The notes under the pieces were generated by a model. The model was given only the letters and a program-made list of their open reading frames with translations, was not told where the DNA came from and ran no database searches. Made by a program: the position numbers and the translations under genes. From contig NZ_JACCBM010000001.1 in assembly GCF_013409865.1 (NCBI RefSeq), positions 806,001-870,000 of the forward strand: a stretch of DNA of 64,000 nt, written 5' to 3'. Below are positions 28,036 through 35,683 of the stretch, one piece after another. The stretch is from Herbiconiux flava (lineage in GTDB: Bacteria > Actinomycetota > Actinomycetes > Actinomycetales > Microbacteriaceae). Positions within the stretch are counted from its first letter, which is position 1; each line of letters begins with the position of its first letter.

Positions 28036-28809
28036 CTACCGCCAGAATCCGCCGGCGTCGGGGGAGCCGCTTCCCGGAGTGCCGCCCGGGGCGCTGCGCG
28101 GGGCGCTTCCCGGTGTGCTCCGGGGGGCGGCGGCGCCCGCCGGCCCGGTCTGCGGGACGATGCGGAAGACGATGGTCGTGCGGCCGATCTGGATGACCGA
28201 GTCGGGATCGAGGTTGGCACGCTGGAACGGCCGGCCGTTCAGCTGCGAGCCGTTGGTCGAGCCGAGGTCGCGGGCCTGGGCGTGCTGCCCGTCCCACAGG
28301 ATCTCGACGTGCTTGCGGGAGGTGCCGGTGTCGTCGATCGTGATGTCGGCGTCGCTGCCGCGCCCCACCACGGTGCGCGCCTTGGTGATCGGGTGGCGGC
28401 GGCCCGCGACGTCGAGCACGGGCATCCACCTGACCTCGCTCTGCACGTTGGCCGAGTCGATCTGGATGACGCCCGTCGTGAGCTTGGGGTCGTCGACCAG
28501 CTCGATGGAGACGCCGCCCGCGAACTGGAAGCCCTGCTGGGAGGCGTGCTGCTGGACGATCTGGTTCAGGTCGTCGAGGAGGGTCGGGCCGATGCCCGTC
28601 ATGCGCTCGTAGTCGCCGGTGGCGAGGAGCACGCGGAAGCTGTTGGGCGCGAGGATGCGGTCGCGCGAGACGACGGCCGCCTTGGTGTCGAGCTCGCGCT
28701 TCAGCGCGGAGGAGATCTCGACCGGCTGGAGCCCCGAGCGGAAGGTCTTCGCGAAGGCGCCGTTGACGGCGCGCTCGAGACCCTTCTCGAAGTTGTCCAG
28801 TATTCCCAC
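28036..28809 (-). CDS. fhaA: FHA-domain protein FhaA (DUF3662-FHA)
   Basis: A 257-residue cytoplasmic protein: N-terminal DUF3662 domain (about 1-120, starting MGILDNFEKGLERAVNGAF), FHA domain (about 140-215) with VGRGSDADITIDDTGTSRKH and LGSTNGSQLNG, and a Gly/Pro/Ser tail. In mycobacteria FhaA is a PknB substrate that binds the phosphorylated MviN pseudokinase domain and controls cell-wall synthesis. First gene of the seven-gene minus-strand operon. Here the low-complexity segment follows the FHA domain instead of separating the two domains. Confidence 0.93.
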   Translation of the reverse strand: MGILDNFEKGLERAVNGAFAKTFRSGLQPVEISSALKRELDTKAAVVSRDRILAPNSFRVLLATGDYERMTGIGPTLLDDLNQIVQQHASQQGFQFAGGVSIELVDDPKLTTGVIQIDSANVQSEVRWMPVLDVAGRRHPITKARTVVGRGSDADITIDDTGTSRKHVEILWDGQHAQARDLGSTNGSQLNGRPFQRANLDPDSVIQIGRTTIVFRIVPQTGPAGAAAPRSTPGSAPRSAPGGTPGSGSPDAGGFWR

Positions 28810-29036
28810 GTCTCTCCGTTTCCTGTTCTCCCGGCATCGCTCGGCCTCGGGAGGGAGGCGTCGGGGTGTCGTTCGATGCTCCGCGCAGGCGGCGCGGGCT
28901 CTTTAAGGCGTGAATGCTACGTCGATGTTACTTGTCTTGGGTGTTAATGCACTCTCAGCCCTTCGCGGACCCGCGGCACGGCCCTTCCCGCCCGGTTTCG
29001 CACCTGCCTCGCGCGCGTGCTAATCTCTCCTAGTTC
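28810..29036. other. fhaA upstream spacer
   Basis: A 227-bp spacer between the divergent fhaA operon and tRNA-Leu. It has a relatively AT-rich patch around 28905-28965 where the fhaA promoter probably lies. I could not assign clear -35 and -10 elements. No gene is seen. Confidence 0.4.
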
Positions 29037-29120
29037 GCGCGAGTGGCGGAATTGGCAGACGCGCTGGCTTCAGGTGCCAGTGCCCGCAAGGGCGTGGGGG
29101 TTCAAGTCCCCCCTCGCGCA
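29037..29120 (+). tRNA. tRNA-Leu (CAG anticodon)
   Basis: An 84-nt class II tRNA: acceptor arms GCGCGAG (29037-29043) and CTCGCGC (29113-29119), anticodon stem CTGGC/GCCAG with CAG at 29071-29073, a variable arm TGCCCGCAAGGGCG, and T-arm GGGTTCAAGTCCC. CCA is not encoded. Confidence 0.97.
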
Positions 29121-29132
29121 CGGACGAATGGG

Positions 29133-29171
29133 ATGCCGGTCGGCTGGAGGAGTACCTCCGGGGGCCGGCAT
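29133..29171. terminator. hairpin after tRNA-Leu
   Basis: Outer arms ATGCCGG (29133-29139) and CCGGCAT (29165-29171) enclose an inner stem GGAGG/CCTCC (29146-29150, 29155-29159) with loop AGTA. It can end the tRNA transcript and the convergent gene at 29202. No T run. Confidence 0.55.
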
Positions 29172-29201
29172 TCGTCGTTCCTGCGTTCGGTTCGGTGCCG
29201 C

Positions 29202-29960
29202 TCAGGGGGCGGCGAGGAAGTCGTCGAGAGCGGTGGTGAGCCGGGCGCGCATCCGCTCGTCGTCGATCGAGGCCGTGCCGTCGCCCGGCTGGGGGCCGTA
29301 GTCGCCGAAGGAGGCGTGGTTCGCGCCCTCGATCACGACGAAGCGGGCGTCGGCGGGGAGGTCGGCGCGGGAGGCGTCGATCTTCGCGGGGGTGCTGAGG
29401 CCGTCGTCGCTTCCCGAGACGGAGAGGACGGGTGTGTCGCTGTCGCTCAGGTCGCCCGCGCAGTAGGAGCCGAGGAGCACGAGGCCCCGAACGTCGGCGT
29501 CGGCGTCGGTGGCGTACTGGCAGGCCTTGACGCCGCCGAGGGAGTGGCCGCCGACGTACCAGTCGTCGACGCCCGGGGCGAGCTCGGTGAAGGTGCTGAA
29601 GGGGCGGAACTCGAGGATCGCGAAGTTGAGGATCGGGCGCACGATCACCACGGTCGTGCCCGAGTCGACGATGCCGCTGAGCTTGTCCGCGTAGGCGAGC
29701 GGGTCGACCTTCGCGCCGGCGAGGAAGACGAGGCCGGTGCCGTTCGGGGGGCCGGTGGGGGTCATCACGACGTCGCCGTGGGTCCAGGCGATGTCGACGG
29801 CGGGATCGGCGGCGACCGCCTGGACGGGTTCGAGTTCGGCGGCGTAGGTGGTGTGGGCGTCGACGAGGAAGCCGACGACGACGGCGACGAGGAGAGTGGC
29901 GATCGCGAGGGCCAGGGGTTTCAGGATGCGGCCGGTCGGGCGTCGGCGTCGGGTCGCCAT
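29202..29960 (-). CDS. membrane-anchored alpha/beta hydrolase
   Basis: A 252-residue protein with a basic N-terminus (MATRRRRPTGRILK), one membrane helix (about 15-33), then an extracellular alpha/beta-hydrolase domain. The nucleophile elbow is GHSLGG (serine in VGGHSLGGVKA), the likely acid is in SVSGSDDGLS and the histidine in GANHASFGDYG. Such proteins belong to the PF12695-like hydrolases; substrate unknown. The ATG at 29958-29960 begins the basic/hydrophobic anchor; the frame upstream lies antisense-like over the next gene. It is 40 bp after the coiled-coil gene and probably cotranscribed with it. Confidence 0.85.
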   Translation of the reverse strand: MATRRRRPTGRILKPLALAIATLLVAVVVGFLVDAHTTYAAELEPVQAVAADPAVDIAWTHGDVVMTPTGPPNGTGLVFLAGAKVDPLAYADKLSGIVDSGTTVVIVRPILNFAILEFRPFSTFTELAPGVDDWYVGGHSLGGVKACQYATDADADVRGLVLLGSYCAGDLSDSDTPVLSVSGSDDGLSTPAKIDASRADLPADARFVVIEGANHASFGDYGPQPGDGTASIDDERMRARLTTALDDFLAAP

Positions 29961-30000
29961 CAGCGTGCGCCCATCGGGGTGGGCCGGTCGGTGGGCGGGT

Positions 30001-31299
30001 TCATCGGCGGGCGTGCATCGTGTCGTAGCGGGCGAGGGCGTCTGCGTCGGTCGCGAGGGTGGCGGCGCGCCGGGCTCCGTCGAGGGCGGCGACGGGGTCG
30101 GCCTCGAGGCGGGCGAGCTGCAGCTCGCGCTCGGCGGCCGCGAGGCGGGTGCGGGCATCCGTGCCGACGCCGCCCCGGCGGGAGGAGATGAGCTCGCTCG
30201 CCGTGCGGATGTGGCTCTCGGCGATGGCGAGGGCTCCGACGAGGGCCTCGCGCGCCGAGTCCAGGCGCTGCTGGGCGGTGCGCGCCGTCGCGAGGGCGTG
30301 GTCGAGCTCGGCGGCCGCGGCGTCGAGGGCGTCGATGTCGGCGGCCGGATGCGCGGGGCGGCGGGTCTCGGCCAGGGCGACGGTGTCGCGCATCCGCTTC
30401 TCGGCGTCGAGGATGCGCTGGGCGGCGTCGGGGTCGGCGACCTTCTGTCGCAGCTCGTCGGCGTCGCGCAGCCGGGACGCCGCGGCGTCGAGGGCGGAGG
30501 CGCGGTCGAGGCGGGCCTGGCGGAGGGCGTCGCGGGTGCGGTCGACGGAGTCGAGGAGGGCGACGGCCTCGCGGAGGAGCGCCTCGGCGCGCCGCACCTC
30601 TTTGTCCACGGGCGCGACGGCGGCGGTCCGGAGGCTGTCGTGGGCCTGCGCCCGGGCGGCATCGGCTGCGTCGAGGGCCTGCCGCGCGCGGTCGTCGGCG
30701 CCCTCGATCGCCTCGAGAGCCGCCGGGTCGTAGGCGTCGTGGAGTTCGGCGAGGGTGGCGGTGGCCAGCGGTACGCGGGTGCGGGCCTCGGCCGTTCGGT
30801 CGCTCAGGCGGGCCAGGGTGTCGGGGGCGGCGGTCTCGGCGCGGCGGCGATCGGTGATCGCGCGGGTCTGCGCGGTGACGAGGGCGAGGGCCGCGTCGCT
30901 GAGGGAGAGGATGCGTTTGCTCCAGTCGCGCTGCTCCTGCTCGGTGTCGGGGACGGAGTCGTCGAGGCGCTGCTTGAGGGCGAAGGCCTCGGAGGCGCGC
31001 TTCTTCGCGGTGCCGAGTGCCTCGGCGAAGTCGTGCACGGCGGCGTCGCCGAACTCGGCGCGGGCGAACTCGAGCTCGTCGTCGGCGTCGCGGATGGCGT
31101 CGTCCATCTGCACGAGCTGGATGTTGGCGCTCTTGATCAGCTCGTCGACGGGGAGGCGGGTGGGGGCGACGGTGCGGCGCTGGGCCTCGGCCGTGCGCTG
31201 CCTCGTGCCGCGGCGGCGCAGCACCGTGGAGGCGGCGGCCAGGGTGACGAGGACGGCGCCGAGGGTGATCGCGCTCGGGAGCAGGTCGAATCCGTCCAT
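30001..31299 (-). CDS. membrane-anchored coiled-coil protein resembling the tail of TPM-domain proteins
   Basis: A 432-residue protein with one N-terminal membrane helix (about 5-27) and an otherwise almost fully helical, Ala/Glu/Arg-rich coiled-coil body. The segment DDAIRDADDELEFARAEFG and the following FKLRQQL-like SEAFALKQRLDDSVPDTE recall the cytoplasmic region that follows the TPM domain in actinobacterial TPM proteins, but the TPM domain itself is missing. The role is unknown; a scaffold at the membrane is a guess. Upstream of, and probably in operon with, the alpha/beta hydrolase. Confidence 0.75.
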   Translation of the reverse strand: MDGFDLLPSAITLGAVLVTLAAASTVLRRRGTRQRTAEAQRRTVAPTRLPVDELIKSANIQLVQMDDAIRDADDELEFARAEFGDAAVHDFAEALGTAKKRASEAFALKQRLDDSVPDTEQEQRDWSKRILSLSDAALALVTAQTRAITDRRRAETAAPDTLARLSDRTAEARTRVPLATATLAELHDAYDPAALEAIEGADDRARQALDAADAARAQAHDSLRTAAVAPVDKEVRRAEALLREAVALLDSVDRTRDALRQARLDRASALDAAASRLRDADELRQKVADPDAAQRILDAEKRMRDTVALAETRRPAHPAADIDALDAAAAELDHALATARTAQQRLDSAREALVGALAIAESHIRTASELISSRRGGVGTDARTRLAAAERELQLARLEADPVAALDGARRAATLATDADALARYDTMHARR

Positions 31300-31397
31300 G
31301 GGTCCAGCCTACGGAGGCTTCGTGGATGCGGCCCGGCTTCGCATTGAGTAGTGATTGCTCATAACGCTCGTCGGCGCTTCTGCGCGAGGTTGGGGCC

Positions 31398-32528
31398 ATG
31401 TTCTCTCTGCATCGTTCCCGTACCGCCGCCGTCCTCGCGGGGGTGCTGCTGGCCGCGGGGATGTTCGGCGGCGTCGTCGCGCCCGCCTCCGCTGCCCCCG
31501 GCGACCAGATCTCGGTCTCGCTTCCGGTTCTCACTCCTGACTTCGGGTACGTCAAGCAGGGGAGCGTCATCCCGCGCACGATCGAGCTACTGAACGACGG
31601 CATCGACTCGATCACGATCGATCCGGCACCGCTCTCGGCGCTCACCTCGCCGTTCGCCCTCTCCTCGACCACGATCGTGGGCGGGAACGTGATCGCTCCC
31701 GGCCAAAGGCGCACGATCTCGGTCACCCTCACGGCGCCGCCGGCCCCGACGGTCGCGAATCAGGCGGTGACGCTGATGCTCGTGTCGAACGACCGGGTCG
31801 GATCGATGCCGCTCACCCTGAACTTCCACTCGGAGTCGCTGACGACCGCACGGGCGCACTTCGACATCGCGACTCCGGACGGGTCGGCGACGCTCGGGTT
31901 CGGGTCGGTGAAGCTCGGCACGGCTGTGACCCGGCGGCTGACCCTGACGGTCGGTGGCATCGATCCGCTGTCGTTCGGCGAGGGCGACGTCAAGGTCACC
32001 GACAGCAGCGGGGCCACCGTGGGTGCCGTGCGGGTGACGGGGTCGTCGTTCGGCGCCGGCACGACCTACCGGCCGATGGAGAGTGCGACCGTCGACCTGA
32101 CCTTCACCCCGACGGCGGCGGGCACCTTCTCGGGCGCCGTCACCATCACCGGGCGCACGATGAACGGCAACCCCGAGGCGCCGAGCGTCGTCGTGGCTCT
32201 GCCGTTCACGGCGGCGGCGACCGCGGTGCCGACTCCGACGCCCACGCCGACAGCCACCGCCACTCCCACCCCGACGTCGACCGCCACTCCTCAGCCGACC
32301 TCGACGTCCACCGCCACGCCGTCGGCATCGGGCGCGCCTGGTGCCGGCGGCTCGGGGTCGGCCGGCAGCGGATCCGGCAGCAGTCGGGGCGGCAGCACGG
32401 GCCCGGGCGCATCGCTCGCGAGCACCGGGGCGGCCCCGATGGTGGCGTCGGGCTTCGGCCTCGTGATGCTCGTCGGTGGTGCCGCGGCGGTGGTGCTGGG
32501 CATCCGTCGCCGTCGTCTGCACGGCTGA
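31398..32528 (+). CDS. secreted surface protein with LAxTG sorting signal
   Basis: A 376-residue protein: Sec signal peptide (about 1-32, ending PASAAPGD), a beta-rich ectodomain with two Ig-like or choice-of-anchor-like modules (about 35-275; the second has FGSVKLGTAVTRRLTL and VDLTFTPTAAGTFSGAVTI), a Thr/Pro stalk, a Gly/Ser linker, and a C-terminal sorting signal LASTG (340-344) followed by a membrane helix and RRRRLHG. LAxTG is the class E sortase motif, and such a sortase is encoded at 18062-18862. Function of the ectodomain unknown. Confidence 0.88.
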   Translation: MFSLHRSRTAAVLAGVLLAAGMFGGVVAPASAAPGDQISVSLPVLTPDFGYVKQGSVIPRTIELLNDGIDSITIDPAPLSALTSPFALSSTTIVGGNVIAPGQRRTISVTLTAPPAPTVANQAVTLMLVSNDRVGSMPLTLNFHSESLTTARAHFDIATPDGSATLGFGSVKLGTAVTRRLTLTVGGIDPLSFGEGDVKVTDSSGATVGAVRVTGSSFGAGTTYRPMESATVDLTFTPTAAGTFSGAVTITGRTMNGNPEAPSVVVALPFTAAATAVPTPTPTPTATATPTPTSTATPQPTSTSTATPSASGAPGAGGSGSAGSGSGSSRGGSTGPGASLASTGAAPMVASGFGLVMLVGGAAAVVLGIRRRRLHG

Positions 32529-32550
32529 CGACAGTCGGCGTGCGGACGGG

Positions 32551-33222
32551 CTAGAGGAGGGCCGTGCGGAGCTGGTCGACCGAGTGCACGACGCCGATCG
32601 CGCCGACCGACTCGGCCGGGGAGCCGTAGCCCCACTCGACCATGATGACCGGAACGCCGTGGGCCGCGGCGCCGATGATGTCGTGCTCGCGGTCGCCCAC
32701 CATCACGATGTTCGTCAGGTCGATCGACTGCTCGCGCAGGCGACGGAGCGCCTCCTCCACGACATCGGCCTTCGCGCTGCGGGTCTCGTCCTCCGACGAG
32801 CCGCAGATCACCTCGAAGCAGTCGGCCACGTCGAGGTGCTCGAGGATGCGCAGCGCCTGCGTCTCCGACTTCGAGGTCGCGATCGCGAGCGGGATGCCCG
32901 CGGCGTGCAGGGCGCGCACGAGCCCGATCATCCCCGGGTACACGCGGGCGTCGTCCTGCGGGCCCTCCGAGGCGGCGAGCCCGCGATACACGACGAGCGC
33001 CTCGCGCGCCTCGGCCTCCGTCATCGACGCCACGTCACGGAACCCGTCGAGGATCGGCGGCCCCACGAACGCCACCAGCTCCGCAGGCAGCGGCACCGGC
33101 CGCCCCATCGCCTGCAGGGTGCGCGAGAGCCGGCCGATGATCCCCGGGGCGGAGTCGGTGATGGTTCCGTCGAGGTCGAAGAGGATGCACGACCACGGCT
33201 TGGACGGGTTCTGCTGAGTCAC
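32551..33222 (-). CDS. HAD-superfamily hydrolase, phosphoglycolate phosphatase-like
   Basis: A 223-residue HAD enzyme with the nucleophile motif DLDGTITDS, motif II IATSKSE, and motif IV VMVGDREHD. The cap domain and length match the Gph/PpaX group, which dephosphorylate phosphoglycolate or pyrophosphate; the substrate is not determined. A GTG start at 33220-33222 was chosen because TAGGAT (33230-33235) ends 7 bases upstream, which indicates a leaderless mRNA; the frame itself stays open 19 codons further. Divergent from the permease at 33297. Confidence 0.9.
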   Translation of the reverse strand: MTQQNPSKPWSCILFDLDGTITDSAPGIIGRLSRTLQAMGRPVPLPAELVAFVGPPILDGFRDVASMTEAEAREALVVYRGLAASEGPQDDARVYPGMIGLVRALHAAGIPLAIATSKSETQALRILEHLDVADCFEVICGSSEDETRSAKADVVEEALRRLREQSIDLTNIVMVGDREHDIIGAAAHGVPVIMVEWGYGSPAESVGAIGVVHSVDQLRTALL

Positions 33223-33229
33223 CCGCCCA

Positions 33230-33235
33230 ATCCTA
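33230..33235 (-). promoter_or_regulatory. -10 element for leaderless HAD gene
   Basis: TAGGAT on the minus strand, 7 bases before GTG 33222. Confidence 0.55.
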
Positions 33236-33296
33236 GAGTCGCCCCGCGGCCCACCGGAGCGGCCGTGCAGCTCCGCCACCCTAGACTCGCCCTGAA

Positions 33297-34469
33297 ATGG
33301 TCGCTTCCCTCGCCCGCCGCGCCCCCGTGGTCATCACGCTGCTCCTGCTCGCCGGGGCGGTCGTCGTGGTCGCCACCGGCGTGCTGCCGTGGCCCGACTT
33401 CACCGCTCTGGTCGAGCGCGTGGCCCCGGTGCTCGCCTTCGTCATCGCCATCACGATCGTCGCGGAGCTGGCCAGCGACGCCGGGGTGTTCACCGCGCTC
33501 GCCGAACGCATCGCCGGCTGGGGCCGGGGCCGCATCTGGGCGCTCTGGCTGCTCGTGATCGCGCTCGCCGTGGTCAGCACCGCCTTCCTCTCACTCGACA
33601 CGACGGCCGTGCTGGTGACCCCCGTGGTCGTGGTGCTGGCGCTGCACGTGGGGGTCTCGCCGATCCCGTTCGCGCTCGCGACCGTGTGGCTGGCGAACAC
33701 GGCCTCCCTCTTCCTCCCGGTCTCGAACCTGACGAACCTGCTGGCCGCGCGCTTCTTCGAGGGCGGGCCGGTGCAGTTCCTCGGCGTGGTCTGGGCTCCG
33801 GCCCTGGTCGGTGTGGTCGTGAGCGTGGTCATCCTCTCCGTGGTCTACCGCTCGCGGCTCGTCGGGCGGTACCTCACCCCCGAGCGCACGCCCATCCGGG
33901 ATCGCGGCCTGCTCGTCTACTCGGCGGTCGTCGTCGTGCTGCTGCTGCCGATGCTCGTCTCGGGCCTCGAGGTCGCCTGGGTCGCCGGGGTCGCGGCCGT
34001 GCTGCTGCTCGGCGCGTTCCTGGTGCGCCGGCGCGAGGCGATCGCGGTGTCGCTCGTGCCCTGGCAGGCGCTCGGCATCGCCTTCGGGTTGTTCGTGCTG
34101 GTCGAGGCGGCGCACGCGCACGGTCTCGAGGACCTGCTCGCCTCCGTCAGCGGCTCGGGCGACGACCCGCTGAGCCTGCTGCACCTCGCGGCGGTGGCCG
34201 CGGTCAGCGCGAACGGCATCAACAACCTGCCCGCCTACCTCGTGCTCGAGCCGCAGGCCGGCAGCCAGCTGCGCCTGGTCGCCCTGCTGATCGGCGTCAA
34301 CCTCGGGCCGCTCGTCACACCGTGGGCGTCGCTCGCGACCCTGCTCTGGCACCAGCGCCTCACGGCCCTCGGCGTCACCATCTCGTGGCCCCGCTTCATG
34401 GGTCTCGGCCTGATCGCGGTCGTGATCATCGTGCCGCTGGCCACCCTGGCGCTGGCCTTCACGGCCTGA
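33297..34469 (+). CDS. ArsB/NhaD-type (SLC13-like) ion permease
   Basis: A 390-residue protein with about ten membrane helices and two repeats of the ion-transporter superfamily. Signature-like asparagine loops are NTASLFLPVSNLTNLLAARFF and, in the second half, SANGINNLPAYLVL. The length is slightly under the usual 420-430 residues for ArsB. Arsenite efflux is possible, but no arsR, arsC or ars operator is near, so an anion or sodium substrate is equally likely. TAGACT (33282-33287) lies 9 bases before the ATG. Confidence 0.82.
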   Translation: MVASLARRAPVVITLLLLAGAVVVVATGVLPWPDFTALVERVAPVLAFVIAITIVAELASDAGVFTALAERIAGWGRGRIWALWLLVIALAVVSTAFLSLDTTAVLVTPVVVVLALHVGVSPIPFALATVWLANTASLFLPVSNLTNLLAARFFEGGPVQFLGVVWAPALVGVVVSVVILSVVYRSRLVGRYLTPERTPIRDRGLLVYSAVVVVLLLPMLVSGLEVAWVAGVAAVLLLGAFLVRRREAIAVSLVPWQALGIAFGLFVLVEAAHAHGLEDLLASVSGSGDDPLSLLHLAAVAAVSANGINNLPAYLVLEPQAGSQLRLVALLIGVNLGPLVTPWASLATLLWHQRLTALGVTISWPRFMGLGLIAVVIIVPLATLALAFTA

Positions 34470-34518
34470 GAAGTCTCTCGTCAGTCGGTTGCAGTGAGCG
34501 GATGCCCGAGCCCGACCT

Positions 34519-34920
34519 TCACGCCTCGACGAACTCGCGCTTGACGACCTGGCCCAGTGTTCCGGCGTCGAACTGCACGGCGACGAAGTCGGCGGTCGAG
34601 ACGAGGGCCAGCGCATCCGGAGCCGGCAGGATCATCGCCTGGGCGGCGGCCCGCTGCTCCTCGGGGACGGCGAGCCGCAGCTCGGCGATGGAGGTGAACA
34701 GCGGCAGCACCAGCTCACCCGTCGTGGACAGGACCGTGCGCAGCTGAGGGTCGGCCGCATCCGTCGTGCCGGTGATGTCGACCACGAGGCCGCCCGTGCG
34801 CATCGCCGTCAGGAGGGCGTCGAGCGTCGTGCGGTTCGGCAGTGCCGCGAAGGTCTCGAGCGCCTTGCGCAGCGGCCGGTTCGAGTACGACTTGGGGAAG
34901 GCGGGTCTGCGGGAAGCCAC
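34519..34920 (-). CDS. SseB-family protein
   Basis: A 133-residue protein with the SseB N-terminal-type fold: LRKALETFAALPNRTTLDALLTAM at the start, a central VLPLFTSIAELRLAVPEEQ segment and an AIILPA-like MILPAPDALALVS strand. SseB-like proteins have no settled role in Actinomycetota; some resemble enhancers of serine sensitivity. The GTG start is supported by TAGGGT (34927-34932) ending 6 bases upstream (leaderless). 25 bp separates it from nucS on the same strand. Confidence 0.75.
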   Translation of the reverse strand: MASRRPAFPKSYSNRPLRKALETFAALPNRTTLDALLTAMRTGGLVVDITGTTDAADPQLRTVLSTTGELVLPLFTSIAELRLAVPEEQRAAAQAMILPAPDALALVSTADFVAVQFDAGTLGQVVKREFVEA

Positions 34921-34945
34921 CCCTCAACCCTATCCAGCCGGTGAC

Positions 34946-35641
34946 TCAGAAGAGGCGGGAGTCGGCGTCGTCGAGGCCGCGCATCGCGTCGTAGTCGAGC
35001 GTGACGCAGCGGATGCCGCGGTCGAGTGCCAGCGTGCGCGCCTGCGGCTTGATCTCCTGCGCGGCGAAGACGCCCTGCACGGGGGCGAGGTGCGGGTCGC
35101 GGTTCATCAGCTCGAGGTAGCGGGTGAGCTGCTCGACGCCGTCGATGTCGCCGCGGCGCTTGATCTCCACGGCGACGGATGCCCCGGCCGAGTCGCGCGC
35201 CAGGATGTCGACGGGGCCGATCGCGGTCATGTACTCGCGTCGCACCAGCGTGTGGCCGTCGCCGAGGAGGTCGATCTGCTCGGCGAGGAGCTTCTGCAGG
35301 TGCGCCTCGACGCCGTCCTTGACGAGACCCGGGTCGATGCCGAGCTCGTGCGCCGAGTCGTGCTCGATGTCGTAGAGGGAGACGACGAGCACGTCGTCGG
35401 TCTTCTTCTGCGTCACCTTCCAGAGCTCGGTGATACCCGCCTCGGCCTGGTCGGCGTCGGGCTCCTGCACGGTGATGCTGCAGGGCGGGCTCATCCAGTT
35501 CAGCGGCTTGTAGCTGCCGCCGTCGGAGTGCACCAGGATGCTGCCGTCGCTCTTCAGCATCAGCAGCCGCTTCGCGAGCGGGAGGTGGGCGCTGAGGCGG
35601 CCGGCGTAGTCGACGGAACAGGTGGCAATGACGAGACGCAC
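34946..35641 (-). CDS. nucS: mismatch-specific endonuclease NucS (EndoMS)
   Basis: NucS cuts both strands at mismatches and provides the MutS/MutL-independent mismatch repair of Actinomycetota. The 231-residue product begins [16 protein letters not shown] and has a C-terminal RecB-like nuclease domain with the PD-ExK-type residues D145 (GPVDIL), E159 and K161 (VAVEIKRRG). The C-terminus SRLF (228-231) resembles the beta-clamp-binding tail of NucS. GTG start with TACGCT (35648-35653) 6 bases upstream, so probably leaderless. Confidence 0.97.
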   Translation of the reverse strand: MRLVIATCSVDYAGRLSAHLPLAKRLLMLKSDGSILVHSDGGSYKPLNWMSPPCSITVQEPDADQAEAGITELWKVTQKKTDDVLVVSLYDIEHDSAHELGIDPGLVKDGVEAHLQKLLAEQIDLLGDGHTLVRREYMTAIGPVDILARDSAGASVAVEIKRRGDIDGVEQLTRYLELMNRDPHLAPVQGVFAAQEIKPQARTLALDRGIRCVTLDYDAMRGLDDADSRLF

Positions 35642-35647
35642 CTGTAG

Positions 35648-35653
35648 AGCGTA
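35648..35653 (-). promoter_or_regulatory. -10 element for leaderless nucS
   Basis: TACGCT on the minus strand, 6 bases before GTG 35641. Confidence 0.55.
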
Positions 35654-35683
35654 ACCGCCCGCCCGGCACCTGCCTCCCGCGGG

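Noticed and set aside
29202..30662. Long N-terminal extension of the alpha/beta hydrolase
   Set aside because: It reads the coiled-coil gene in another frame (Pro/Ser/Arg rich) and would place the membrane anchor in mid-protein.
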